NCBI GenBank assembly: GCA_020226215.1
Contig: CM035227.1
Span: forward strand, 2,039,343 to 2,103,342
Source of the DNA: Sindora glabra
Lineage: Eukaryota > Streptophyta > Magnoliopsida > Fabales > Fabaceae
Direction of reading: 5' to 3'
Length of the DNA: 64,000 bases
In this document: positions 13,261-25,196 of the stretch, piece after piece
How positions within the stretch are numbered: position 1 is the stretch's first letter
Layout: each line of letters opens with the position of its first letter
Translations under genes and position numbers: made by a program
The notes under the pieces: model-generated
What the model was told of the DNA's origin: nothing
Databases searched by the model: none
What the model saw: the letters and a program-made list of their open reading frames with translations, nothing else

Positions 13261-13340
13261 CTATAAATAGCCTCTTACAAGCCCTCATCCTTATTTGTGT
13301 GTGGTGAGGTGAGAAGTCATAGAATTTAAGAGGTATGTTC
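13261..13340 (+). promoter_or_regulatory. Candidate promoter and 5' splice site of the CACTA element
   Basis: CTATAAATAGCC at 13,261 is a good TATA box just inside the left subterminal repeats. About 70 bases further on, AAGAGGTATGTTC gives a consensus-like donor (AG|GTATGT). This would fit an element transcript with a long 5' leader intron. Inferred from sequence only. Confidence 0.4.
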
Positions 13341-14698
13341 TCTTCTTTATTTTATATTTTAGTATTTTTTATTCATATTTCTAATAGTATAGTATAGTTA
13401 TTTATTTATATAGTATATTGTTTTAATTTTGGTAGATATTATTATTGTTTGTTAGCATTTATGTTCAATTGGGTGATATTTGATCAGTAGATTTATTCCT
13501 GTGAGGTATATGTAAAACTTTATACAATTTTGTTTAATTATGTAGTTTATGATATGAGTTTATTTTTTGCAATAATATGTAACTATTTAATTTATTGTAT
13601 TTGTATGGTAATTTTTGCTTGAAGGTGCTGATGATTGAATTTATATGCTATAAATGTTAAATATACTTGCATAATTTAATTTTTATGTACAATTTCTAAA
13701 TATAAATTATGTTATTGTTATCTTACTAGGTGTGCTTATCTATTTCAATAATTTGAATGTGCATTGATTGTTCAATTAAGTAAATACATGTGTAGATTAT
13801 TCAACCTAGGACGTAGTTTTGAAATACATGATCTTATAATTTTATGGAAAAATAGTAATGTATGGAACTAGAATACTTATATAAGTACATTGATAGGAAG
13901 AAACGATATGAAAACAATCCTTTAAGCATATAAATAAATTTTTTCAATATAAGTTTGTAAACATATTTTTAATGAAAATGCAAAGTAAAGTAAGTAAATG
14001 TTATAAATATATTTGATGGAAATGTTATAATTATTGAAAAAAATTTATATTTAATAATAATATTAAACAAAAGAAGATATATCCTAAAAAAATTTTACAA
14101 TCTAAAACGATTTTATATAATTAAACAATTTAATAGGGATCACAATTCAAAAAATAATTCAATCGCGCAATAATAATTGTTAATAAATATTTCTTTGTAA
14201 AAAATTCAATTACAAAATTAAAAAAATAATGAAGATAAACTGTTGCAAGAGTTTTACATGAGTTTTATTGTAATTTTTTTTGTAAAAGTAAAAATTAAAA
14301 AAATAATTTCATTGTAAAAAATATTTCTTTGTAAAAAATTTTCATATATTCAATGTCTTCATTGGAAATGTGTTAAAAATAAAACTATTCAATAATAATT
14401 TACATGAGTTTTATTGCAATTTTCATATAATTTTTAATTCTATTTATAAACTTATACAATATCTAACTTTTTATTATACATAATATTAATATGTACTTAA
14501 TACTGAATAAAATTATTTTCCATAACGATGTATAATTTTTATAAAATGAAACCTATTTAACAATGTAAGATAACTCGTAACTGTGTATGAGGAGTTATGT
14601 AATTTCATTTTATAAATGTATTAATTTTTATTGTATCATTTACTTCAATTGTAAGCATTTCTTATAAATACTTACACAATGTATATTATTCTATCCAT

Positions 14699-16484
14699 GA
14701 CAGATGTTGAGGCACTGCATCATGGAGGTGAATGGGTGATGTTGGAGAGGACCTTTCACCTCCACATCGACCCACTTACATTCCTTCGTAGTGTGAAGGA
14801 TCAAGTATCTTTTCTAACAGCGATGCCTATGTTAAGTATTTATTAAATATAAATTTATGATATTGATTCTTTTTTGTTATCCATCAAAGGTACACCTGTG
14901 AGAAAGAGGAGCCCAAATAGGTCGCTTAGGTTGCATGAGAAAATGCAGAGGAGCAGGGAGAGACTGGTGCCTGTACAGTTCGATGTGACTAATACATAAC
15001 ATCCGATCGAAGAGAATTCTAGCCATCTCTCCTGTGACATAGGCAGCATCATTCGAGCATATGTACTGCCTTATTATAAGTTATGGCGATCAGTGCCCTA
15101 GCAATTGCGGGACAAGGTTATGTAGGAAGTTTGTGTAAGTATCTATCACCTTTCTATCTTAACTTTATTATATTTGGTGTTGAAATTTTTGGATATAATT
15201 CTTACAAATTTATTAAATATCTTATACTGTAGTTTATTTCAAGTTCCAAGACATCACTGAGGCCGAACGAGATAGAGTGCTCAATGGCCTAGTGCGAAGT
15301 GCTACTGACTTGTATAGAGATTGGAAGTACATGTTGAACAGGAACTTTCTAGAGCATAGGGGCGATTGAGACTAGGATTTCGACTTGGACCATGCTAGGC
15401 ACTGTGTGCCATAATATATCTCACCCCAAATGTGGCATCAGTGTGTGAATTTCTTTGAGAACAATGATTACAGGGTAAGTATGATATTTAACCAAATTAT
15501 GTTACTATTTTATGTACCTAAATTTTAAATATAATTATATTATATGATTGTTTCTTAATTTGCAAGAGCTGTTTATGAGAAATGTAGATAACTAGGCAAA
15601 AAAGGTGGTGAATGATCGGCATAAATTGAAATCCATCATTGCTCATCGTTATGATAAAGTAATTCAAATTATTATTTAATTGTATAATCTATTGCTAATT
15701 TAATAATTATATTTATCCATCCTTATAATATTTTAATAGAGAAACAAGGAGATTGGTGAGCTATAGTTGGTGCCCGAGAATTTCAAGGACTAACACACGT
15801 ATAAGACGAGGGAGTGGGTACATCTGACATCCGCAGAGCAGTATGTAAGTGACCTAAACTCTATATTTTAATGATATCAATTTTTTTATCATTTATGTAA
15901 TTAATTTTTATTTTAAGAATTCAAGATGAAGATGACCAAGCTAGCCACCCAATAGGCGCAGTCCAATGTATCATCTACAGGTTTGCTTAGTACTTTTGTG
16001 CGGATCGATGAGGCTGCTATTAGAAGGTAGTTGGTCGTGTGCTAGCTAGCCAAACATATTGTACGCCTGGTGCCTCTAGCTCTAGGACGAGTACCCAATC
16101 GGTGTCCCAGGTGGGTGCGTTGTGAGAGCAACTGCAGTAGAGTTAACACCAGATTCAGAAGTAACAACAGCAAATTCACAAGCAACACTAGATGCAGCAG
16201 CAGTTTGGGTTAAACTTGATGACGCTGACTTCCTTACTTACACAGCATGGTCTTGATCTACCCATGCCTCCATTTTTTGCTACATGGCCTACGTTGAGTA
16301 GATTTGCAATTGGTCCCTCGTAGCCTGCCGGTCCCACCACCTCCCAGCCTCTTTGTCCAGCCGTCTCCCAACCACCACCCTCTATGCATTGTCCTCGTTG
16401 CTAGGGGATGACGATGACGATGACGATGAAAGTCTTGGTGATAATGATAATAAATTTGGTTATTTGCAGTTTCCTTTTCCTTAG
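14699..16484 (+). pseudogene. Decayed CACTA-associated transposase_24-like coding region
   Basis: Pieces on the plus strand read like the plant Ptta/En/Spm transposase_24 family. Around 15,240-15,475 there is FQDITEAERDRV, then LYRDWKYMLNRNF, then a YISPQMWHQCV-like piece, followed near 15,570 by RHKLKSIIAHRY. The pieces are separated by introns and internal stops, several of them TAG or TGA where CAG, CGA or TGG would fit, as expected from C-to-T decay. The reading ends in an acidic Asp run near 16,405-16,430 and a TAG at 16,482-16,484. It is not functional as it stands. Confidence 0.6.
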
Positions 16485-17192
16485 ATTTTGTATTTTTGAT
16501 TTCTTTTTCATGTACTTTATATGAATCATATACATCTCATATGTATAAATAATTTTACAATTATTTTATATAAGTATTTAATTTTTTCATAGGAATCATG
16601 CAATCTTATTTTAGGTAATTGTTAGTATTGTTACCCTATTTTATTTATAGAATTTAAATTAGATGAAATTAAATAAAAAATTTTAAATTAGATTAAATTA
16701 ATTTAGTTTATTTGAAATATTATTGCGAGTATTATTAAATATAATATAGTAATTGAAATATAAATTTAAAAAAATAATATAATACTTCACCAATGACATT
16801 GTTGTTGGTGAAGACTATTTTTGAGCGATAATAATGTCGCCGTTAAAAATTGTTATCGTAAAAAGTTTGACATTCAGCGGCAACAATGTTGTTGGTGAAA
16901 GTTCATATTTTGCAACGACATTGCCGTCGATGAAAATTATTATCATTAAAAGTTTGATTTTTAGCGAGTTTGAAATTTAAAAATTTTTTATATTTGAAAG
17001 CCTCTTCCATAACAACAATGTCATCGTAGAAATCCTAACTTTTTTCAATGACAAAATTGTTGTCGGTGTAGGTTGTTTTAGCAACGAACCTATACCGACA
17101 ACAATATCAGCGATAACTTTCTTCATCTATGATGATCACGAAACTTTCAGCAACAACTTTTGTCATCGGTAGAGGTTATTTTTCTAGTAGTG

Positions 17193-17879
17193 GTGGCTAG
17201 TTTGTTAACATATTTAAAAGCCTATTTACATCAATAAGCTTTCAAATAAATTAACAAATAAAGACATTCAAGGCCAAAATTAAATCAATAATAAAATTAA
17301 GTCTATATTTATAATTGTATGTATTAAAATCATATTAATATTATATATGTATATTTTATAAATATGTTAATATTATATTATATTAAATATAAGTATATTA
17401 ATTATTAAATAAGTTAGCTTGATAAAGTTATGATTCAAAATTATATAAAATAGATTCGGTCTGTTTATTTAAATAAGTTTATTTACCGACGTTAACTTTA
17501 GATAAAGAGGTTAAGTTCGTATGCCCTCGATGAATCACAACCGTATTTTTAACATTTAGGTCTTTTAAAAGAAGAATGTACTCCACCTAAAAATTAAAAA
17601 AATGTAGATTTGTTATTTTGTTTGTTAACTTTTAAGATGAAAAAAAAAGTAATTTATTTTGAACAAAATTAAAAAAAAATAAATCACCTCTATAATGATA
17701 TTCGTTATTGCTTTCAGAATTCTACTTCCTGCGCATGTATAAATTTTATATATTTATATGTTAAGTGAATTATTATTTTTATAGTAAAAAAATAATTAAA
17801 TCAATAAAACATGTTTATACTATTCGAGGGAGATAATATTAACACCGCTATAATACATATATCTCCCAAAATAAATTAT
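17193..17879. other. AT-rich spacer between CACTA element and GLOX 3' end
   Basis: No gene seen. The last part, about 17,800-17,879, would be the 3' UTR of the minus-strand oxidase gene. The plus-strand frame 17,811-18,251 overlaps the oxidase and is a shadow. Confidence 0.6.
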
Positions 17880-20314
17880 TTATTGAAGGTGAACCCACAT
17901 TGCCTTGCTAGGTACTCCACGGTGAACCACGAAGAGCATGTAATAACCCGGAGGAGCAATGACACCGGAAGGCGGCGCCGTCAACTCAATCTTGAAAGCC
18001 CCGGCTTCTTCTTCAACATTCAAGTTCATACTATTCAGAACCACCAACCTCTGACTCATAGAGTATCCATGAGTGGTGAATGGCGGAGGGTATATAGTAA
18101 CCTCAATATCATTATTCACCATTTGACTATCGGTATCGGGAATCGAGAAGACCGTCTCGAAGTTATCTCCGTACCTCAACTTGTTGGCCGATATTTGTTC
18201 ATTGATCTTAGGCCTGTACCTATCCAAAGCAGGATTAAGATAAGGCGGTGAGAAGTTCTCAACTCTAGTTTCTGTCGGAAACCTATCCCTGTCGACGTAA
18301 GTGTTATGAGTGTTGCTTCCGCCGACCCAGATCCTTCCACTGGGAAGAAGAGCAGAACTTGAATGATACATTCTTGCAATCTGGCTAGGTTTCAGCTCTC
18401 TAAATCTCTCACCTTTTGGCTTCTCAGGGGAATACAAAACCGGAGTGAAGTTGGGTTCATCGGCATCCCACCATGCAGACGTACCCCGTTTTGCGCCATT
18501 GATGAACAGAAGTTCTCCATTCGGAAGGATCAGAAGGTCACCCATGGTTCTTCTAGAAGGCATGTCTTCGGTGTCCCACTTAGGGAAACGCTCTGTGATT
18601 TTTAACCTATTGCAGTCTCTAAGGGCTGGAAGGAAGACCTTGGGCTTGCCCTCCGCCAAGTGGAAGGCGTTGGGGGTGTTTCCGCCGCATACGATGACCT
18701 CAGCCGGGATGGCAGAGCCATTCTGGTTCTGCGGGTCATTCAGTTTTAGGGGGAGGAGGGCTGACATGCCCGAAGCCGGGTAGTTGCGAGAGCCACCTGG
18801 CAAGATGGGGAAGGTGCGGACGATTTTGTTGGTGACAGGGTTGAGGAGGAGAGAGCGGTTGTTAGAGAAGACAAAGAGGTTGCCGTCGGTGGAGAGGTGG
18901 ACAAAAGGGTAGAGGCTGTTTTCGGCGGGGAGGTCGCTGGTCTCGTAGAGGAAGGGGAAGAAGTAGGGCTTCGCGGTGACTTGGCCTTCGGCTGGAACAA
19001 ACTCATAGCTGAAAGTCAAGCGGCCTCCAACAAGAATGAATTCACCGTCGGGAAGGATTGTTTGAGTTGCATACCTACCAGAGAGAGGAGAGAAACAAAA
19101 TGCTCATTTAGCTGGCAATTAACTTAATGAAATTAATTAATATTTATTGTCGAGTAAATTCTTTATTACTGCTTAATAATGATCGTGGTTGTACTCATTT
19201 TATGAAGAGTTCAAAGTATCGAGAGATTTGACATTTTTTATAGATTATACATTTTTTAATTTTTAACTTCAAAGGAAATTACATTTTAAAAAAAATTAAG
19301 GGACTTTAGAAAAATAAAAGGCACAAATTTCATAGTAAAATAGGTAACTTAAGGATTAAATATTCAATTCCTTATGATTTGAATTTTTCATTAATGATTT
19401 CACTCATGTTATGTGCCCAATTCTATTTATCATCATAAAATTAGAATTGTTACGTATGTCACTTTTTTACGTGACATAATCATTTCATAACAGCAAAACA
19501 GTTGGAAGCGAAATTGAATTCCAAAAATAACTGCATACGTACCATCTTGGCTCCCTTAGGACATCCTGCAGGTCCCTCCAGTCGCATTGTGGGCAATCAT
19601 TATAACGTCGAAGGGATTTCCCTCCGTTCAAAAAACCACCAGCACTTACAAAGGTACCATCAGGCGACAGCCCTCCTGATGAGCACCAGGGATCTGACAC
19701 TACCTGCAATGCACCAATGTTACTCAGTACGAAGTGTTTTGTTTCATTTTTCAAAATGAATGCAAATTGAGACATACCCTGAGCGGCCTAACTTTATTTG
19801 TCTGAATGTCATATATCATTGAGTGAGCATAACAATCTTGTCTTTCCTGCTTAGTTTGGTCAATTATAAATGGAAGACATGATTGATTTGGTGCTAAGTT
19901 GAGCCTGGATTTACGATAAATAACAGTATCATAGACAATAATCTTGTTGCTGGGAAGCAAATTAACGTGCATGGCGGAGACACCTGAATTCTGAGAAACC
20001 AAATCCCAATGTCCTTGGCCATTTGCTTCAAAGGCTGGATTTCGAAGGTAGGGATCTATGAAGGTGTTGTTAATGCCTGGGGCATTTTGATCTTGGTTTG
20101 GATTTGGATCTTCAAATAGTTCTGAAAAATCAAAGCTGCTGTCATGGTATTGGGTTGGAAGGCTGTGAGTCCGTTGGTGTTGTTCAAAATAAGATTTGGG
20201 ATCAAGAATTCTCCTGAGGTGTTTGTGTCTGAGTCTTCTCTCTCGTTTTGCATGAGTAGCTAGGAACAGCAGAGGGAGAATGAGAAGAACCTTGTGCCAT
20301 GCTACCATTGTCAT
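17880..20314 (-). CDS. GLOX: Glyoxal/aldehyde oxidase (galactose oxidase-like, secreted)
   Basis: Three exons on the minus strand: 20314-19778, 19703-19543 and 19074-17880 (TAA 17882-17880), giving 1,893 nt and 630 aa. Donors are GTATGT and GTACGT. Residues 1-22 form a signal peptide (hydrophobic core VLLILPLLFLATHA), then a basic KRERRLRHKH segment. The order matches plant glyoxal oxidases: an N-terminal beta-propeller, then a C-terminal E-set domain. The copper-radical centre is complete. Cys186 (WCSSGG) and Tyr234 (PRWYAT) are the cross-linked pair; Tyr469-His470 (RMYHSS) and His568 (TTHGYS) are the other ligands. The family oxidises aldehydes to acids, releasing hydrogen peroxide in the apoplast. 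A second ATG in frame at 20,308 would also work. No frameshift or stop is seen. Confidence 0.95.
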
Positions 20315-20460
20315 TTGGTAGATAATTAAATAAAGTGAAAGGTGTTTGATGATATGATATGGCAAACAAGAACCTCTCGCACACTGTCTTCTGGAAGAAG
20401 CCGGTGGCTATAGGGCGTAATGTTCCCTCTGCGCCCAACCTGTTGAGATTGTGTTGAGGG

Positions 20461-20469
20461 TTTATAAAG
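20461..20469 (-). promoter_or_regulatory. TATA box of the GLOX gene
   Basis: On the minus strand this reads CTTTATAAA, about 150 bases upstream of the ATG at 20,314, a reasonable distance for a plant promoter with a ~120-base leader. Confidence 0.55.
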
Positions 20470-20479
20470 CCTTCGATTG

Positions 20480-21570
20480 GTTAAGGCATTGCCGAAATAG
20501 CCAATGGTTTAAGCTTGTTTAGAGGAGATCATAGTCGCAACTTCCGGTAATAACAAGAATTAAACTATGAGAAGCAGATGTTAGGGGCTATCTGTTTCCT
20601 GTTTTAGTAGTCAGTTCTTTGTTAACTGCCATATTCCCTTTCTTCATTGGAATCCCATAACTTTTTACTAAGATTCTATTTAATTTGTTCTTCTTTATAT
20701 TTTTATTTATACACCATTCAATGAAAAAAAAAAAAATGTTATATCCCACAACTTGTAACATCATTTGAGATTTTGAACGCAAAACAAACCAACTTGGCCA
20801 TCTTGACTACGGAGGCAATTATGCTTGCTCTCTCGGCAAAGAGAGGGGAGAAAATCCGTGTAGTCATCATGCTTATCTTCGTCGTAATTCATAATTAGTT
20901 AGACTTATTGTAAAATAATCCGAAGAATTAATTGTAGGTGTTATTTTCTTTTTCACCGAAAGGGATTTCTTGATTTCTTTATTTTTTTTTTTTATATATA
21001 GTGATTGTAGATTATTTTTTTAAAAAAATTGTTTATATTTGCAAAATTTTATATATTAAATCCTCTTGAATTAAAAATTCTAGCCCCGGTGCTGGACAGA
21101 GAAAGAATGATACAGTAATGCGTTTAACTCATAGAAGGTTAAAATAGCAGATGAGAGGCAATAAGGGGAACGGAGCAGTAAGAATGAAAGAGATTTTTAT
21201 ATAGTCTAATTATATTATGTATATCATTTATTTTTAGTCCTAATTCATAAATAAAAATAATTATCATTTTTTATAATTTTTAATATCTTAAAAATAAAAA
21301 ATATAAATTTTTTAATGTGTATAAAATCTTACATAATTAACAATTATCTGGCAACAACCAAATACAAAGCGCCTTATTACCTTATACTGTATAATGGCGT
21401 CAACAATTCTATCGTTAAATGCGAAAAATGACAGGTGGACATGGGACATTAGATATACAAATAAATCATCATGGAGGGAACGTCTTCATCATCTTTTGAC
21501 AAGATGAACTTATGATGTGATTCTAGCTTTCTTTCTGTGGGGGAATCAAAATATGATGGGATCCTAATTT
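20480..21570. other. Promoter-side intergenic DNA of GLOX, no gene seen
   Basis: The minus-strand frame 20,588-20,782 is not recognisable. The sequence becomes AT-rich after 20,940. Confidence 0.5.
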
Positions 21571-21571
21571 C

Positions 21572-21574
<3 letters not shown>

Positions 21575-21618
<44 letters not shown>
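21575..21618. repeat. (CT)22 microsatellite followed by T and G runs
   Basis: A perfect CT dinucleotide run of about 44 bases is followed by six T and then about twelve G (21,624-21,635). Frames crossing it (for example 21,449-21,670 minus) give Arg-Glu repeats and are artefacts. Confidence 0.97.
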
Positions 21619-21623
<5 letters not shown>

Positions 21624-21639
21624 GGGGGGGGGGGGTGGT

Positions 21640-22790
21640 GGGACAAGATAAAGCAGAGGGCGGCACCCATCTTGCTGCCTCTTTCGTTTTATGCGCGCAT
21701 GGTCCATTCACACCCGTATACAATCATATTATTTACTATATTAATTTGCTAAATCTATGGATTCTAATTTTATTAAAAAAAAAAACTGAATATCGACATC
21801 AATTGATTAATGATAACTGTATCCATAGTAAAATAAAAACATTAAGTTAAATTATAAATCTAGATCCTATCATTTTTCTTCTATTATTTTACTATTATTT
21901 TCAAGATATAAATATATGATTTTTATCATGAGACTTACTTTTTTTTTATGAGATTCATAATTTTAAACAAAAATAGTCTGGATTTTTTTTTTCAAAATTT
22001 AACTCATCCGAACAAAAGAGAATCTTGATTCTCAAATTACATTGTATCACTTTTTAATTAAAATTATGAAAGCATATAAAAAAAAGGGTATTCTTGGGTA
22101 GCAAAAAAATGATACTATCCATACTCACGAATCTAAATAGAGGGCTCAGATTGGTGAGTACCGGCGGTACCAATAAAAATAGTATTATCAAAATATGTAC
22201 CATAAGGTAATTACCTAATTAATCTTATAGTATCCCATATTTACAGGAGAATCTATATAATCCCTTATATGGGAAATGGCAAATGCCCTCGAAGATTTGG
22301 AATAATAAAGCAATACATAAGAAATTATTCCACATAGTGTAAGAAAATGTTTCTAGATAAACAAGAGCAAACTTTATTCCCACAATGATAGAGCTTTTCA
22401 ATATTATTTTCACTTAATTTTTTCACCTATTTTGTTTCTCTTCAAATTCATGATTAGAGTTCAAAAGATTAATTGAGATATTGGTATTTATAAGAAATTT
22501 TTTAAATCTAGCCCAATCTAATTAGTTTAATTGATTGGACCATCACTCAGGCTTAAAAACAAGTTGGTTAAACCACTAAACCTGATCTAAGGAAAAATCC
22601 AGATTGAACTAATAAGATTCAATAAAAAAAATGATTGAATCGTTAACTTGTGTAACTTGTTAGACCTTTATTTTTTCAAATTAGCCAAAGTTCAAACTCT
22701 CTAAACTAGAAGTAAAAGCCTGATGCCAATTGAGAATAGCCCAAGTTGCCTAACTTGGCCTCATGATGAGATGTCATAACATAGTATTAT
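21640..22790. other. AT-rich intergenic DNA, no gene seen
   Basis: No coding or repeat structure that I can support. Short minus frame 22,225-22,413 is unrecognised. Confidence 0.5.
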
Positions 22791-22791
22791 G

Positions 22792-23330
22792 GAACCAAAT
22801 CATTAAATCAAACAAACCCAATTGATCCTTTCTTCCTTCCTGTTGGAGTCACTTAAGTGAATGGGTTTTATTTATAACTCTTTGGTCTATAGCAATAGCA
22901 CTTCAATGCAACAGTTTAGCAAACAAATTCATGAAGAGTAGCAAACCTTCGATATTGTGAAAATATCAATTTTGATAGCCCAATGATAAATTTGGAAGTC
23001 TCTGACTCTTTATTCTATTTGTTATAGCTTACATCTCTTATTGATTATTGTAGGGAACCAAATCAAACAAACCTAGTTGATTTTCTCTCTTCCTTCATTC
23101 TTCTTGTTGGAGTTACTTGAGTGGGTTTTGTTTACAGATCTTTGGTAGCACAGCAATACTTCAACTCAACAATTTAGCTTCATTCTTTTCTAGTTTAGCA
23201 AACAAATTCATGAAAAGTAATGGACCTCTAATGTCACAAAAATATCAGCTTTAATAGCCCAACAGTAATTTTGGAAATCTATCTCTCTATTTGTTATGGC
23301 TTATCTGTCATTGATTATTGTACCTTACAA
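22792..23330. repeat. Diverged direct tandem repeat, two ~264-bp units
   Basis: Unit 1 starts at about 22,792 (GGAACCAAATCATTAAATCAAAC) and unit 2 at about 23,052 (GGGAACCAAATCAAACAAACC). Shared blocks in the same order include CTTCCTTC..TTGTTGGAGT, TTTAGCAAACAAATTCATGAA, AAAATATCA and TTGATTATTGTA. Identity is clearly below that of the large duplication. The function is unknown; it could be internal repeats of a transposon. Confidence 0.75.
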
Positions 23331-24110
23331 GTTACAATAAATTCAAGATCTTGAAATCTTTTGAAAGAATAAGAATCTTGTTTGAAATAAAGAAATTATT
23401 TTATGTAGAAACTAGAAACTGATGATGAGGCGTGATATGGAGAAATTTTTTATGAGTTTCAATCTTTATGGTATATGGCATCCACTCCATTATGAGAAAA
23501 GAAAAATGGAATTATGATGATCTAATTACATCAAATTATTTACAAGATCATAAGAATAGAAAAAATTGAAAATTTTATGACTAGTGTTATGATTTTTTAT
23601 GTGAGAGTGTTTTTGCCAAATGTTAATACAACAACATGCCATTTCTAATAATCACTCAAAAGCCACCCATGTGTCATCCTATTCTTATATTTTTCACAAC
23701 TCCGTGGATCACTCCTTTATTAATGAATGTTATATTATTGTTTCTAAGTATATTAACAAAATTGAGAATTTGAATTCAAAATCTTTGTTATATTATTTAA
23801 ACTAATTTCTTCATTTTTAAATCCCATTTTAAGTTTAATTTTTTTCCAATGGAATAGAAGAATTTCACAACTAATAATATATAAAGAAACATGCTCTTTT
23901 TTAAAAAAAAAATTCTATATAGAATTCCACTCTTACTACATCATGCTCTTTTGTTTATTGTATGTAGATATTTTCACTCTTATTTTACATCATGCTCTTT
24001 TGTTTAAACACAAGACATGTCATTTTCCTTAGCTAGTCAATCAACAACAACATCTTTAACATAATCTATTAGAGTAAAAACAAATATTGCATAGAACCAT
24101 TGTATGGAAG
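23331..24110. other. Intergenic DNA before the hAT remnant
   Basis: No gene recognised. It may include the 5' part of the hAT element, but I found no terminal inverted repeat. CATCATGCTCTTTTGTTTA occurs twice, at about 23,940 and 23,989. Confidence 0.4.
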
Positions 24111-24119
24111 GTGTAGACT

Positions 24120-25096
24120 TAAAGGGGAAAAATCTTAAAATGCTTGTATTGTGCAAAAGAAATCAAATGTGGAGAGATAAATAGAATGAAACTACATCTT
24201 GTTAAAGGAAAAGGTGAAGTTCAAGTGTGTTTAAAAGTTCCGTATAATGTTCAACATCAAATTGAAGAGCATCTGAAAGAGACTAAAGGAAAGAAAAAGA
24301 AAGAGTCTACCTAAGCTCAATGAGAGGATAATCTATATACTCAGAGTATTACACCATTTGATGAAGATACACTAAAGATAGAAGAAATATGCAGTAAACA
24401 ATTTCAAGCTAAAGATAGGTGAAAGTATTAAAAACATTTTTCCATCAAGAACCATTCTTGGAGCTCAACTATCAATCAAGAGTATTAATAGGTAAAGAAG
24501 TTAAATATAGAGCAGATTTGGTAATTGCTAGGTTCTTTTATGATAATTGCATCTTGTTCAATGTTGTAAATTCAATTTACTTCTAAAAAATATTTAATGA
24601 TGTAGTAGGAATAGGTCTTAGTTATAAGGCTCCAAGTCATCATGCAATGAGAACTAATTTATTGTGTGATATGAAAAAAAAGTTCAACTATTAATTAATG
24701 CTTGTAAAAGTACTTTGGAAGATGCTGGTTGCACAATAATGGCTAATGGTTAACAAGATTAAAAGAATAGATAACTCATTAATTTTCTTATTTATTATCT
24801 AGCTAGCATTACTTTTATTAAATCTGTAGATGTTTTAGATATTATTAAGGATGCAGGAACACTTTGTAAGTTATTTGAAGAGATGGTTGAGTTTATAGGG
24901 GTAATTAATATTGTTTATTTAGTTATTGATAATGCTGCTAATTATGAAGTTACTTGAAGATTGTTGAATAAAAAGTATCTTTTAATTTACTAGTTACTTT
25001 ATGCTGCACACTACTTAAACTTGGTTTTAGCATATATTAGCAACATGGAACTTGTAAGTAGTCTAGCAAAATGTGCATCAACGATAACTAATTTAT
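24120..25096 (+). pseudogene. Degraded hAT transposase (BED finger plus DUF659), cut by gap
   Basis: Around 24,138-24,195 the plus strand reads KCLYCAKEIKCGEINRMKLH, a BED-type zinc finger as found at the N-terminus of plant hAT transposases. From about 24,430 a DUF659-like stretch follows, with pieces such as ARFFYDNCI, YKAPSHHAMRTNL and FIKSVDVLDIIKDA, then DNAANYEV and YAAHYLNLVLA just before the Ns. Several stops and frame changes interrupt it, so it is inactive. The C-terminal catalytic and dimerisation region would lie in or beyond the gap; I see no continuation after 25,196. Confidence 0.85.
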
Positions 25097-25196
25097 NNNN
25101 NNNNNNNNNNNNNNNNNNNNNNNNNNNNNNNNNNNNNNNNNNNNNNNNNNNNNNNNNNNNNNNNNNNNNNNNNNNNNNNNNNNNNNNNNNNNNNNN
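25097..25196. other. Assembly gap, 100 N
   Basis: Exactly 100 Ns, the conventional length for a scaffold gap of unknown size. The join here is therefore not proven by sequence and the real distance may be very different. Confidence 0.99.

Larger units (their letters stand above)
1..13800. repeat. Large segmental duplication, copy 1 (visible part)
   Basis: The whole stretch recurs in direct orientation at 50,190-64,000. The offset is 50,189 at the left end, about 50,185 near 3,500, 50,197 near 9,300 and 50,200 from 12,681 on, so small indels have accumulated. Both copies are cut by the window edges, so neither boundary is visible. Contents are an XTH gene, AT-rich intergenic DNA with tandem repeats, a copia gag remnant and the left arm of a CACTA transposon. 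Divergence by eye is about 1% in a sampled noncoding stretch (11,041-11,700) and none that I saw across the XTH gene. It could be a real tandem duplication with a ~50.2-kb period or an uncollapsed haplotype. Confidence 0.97.
12681..17192 (+). mobile_element. CACTA (En/Spm-type) DNA transposon, 4.5 kb, probably non-autonomous
   Basis: The left end begins CACTACAACAAAAAGG and the right end finishes TTTTTCTAGTAGTG, whose complement is CACTACTAGAAAAA, so the termini are CACTA-type inverted repeats. The flanking 3 bp are GTA (left) and GTG (right), one mismatch from a 3-bp target duplication. Both arms are packed with subterminal repeats: GCGATGATATTATCATCG-like palindromic words and GGTTGGCACAAATT recur between 12,700 and 13,220, and related words recur in the right arm from 16,790. 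The interior holds a decayed transposase_24-like reading and no TNP2-type transposase that I could see. The left arm also occurs at 62,881-64,000 in duplication copy 2, at the same insertion site. Confidence 0.88.

Noticed and set aside
17811..19127. Several plus-strand frames of 76-146 aa across the GLOX gene
   Set aside because: All are antisense to or out of frame with the large conserved GLOX exon 3 and have no recognisable domains.
21449..21752. Frames rich in Arg-Glu or Leu-Ser repeats
   Set aside because: They translate the CT microsatellite and the flanking G-run.
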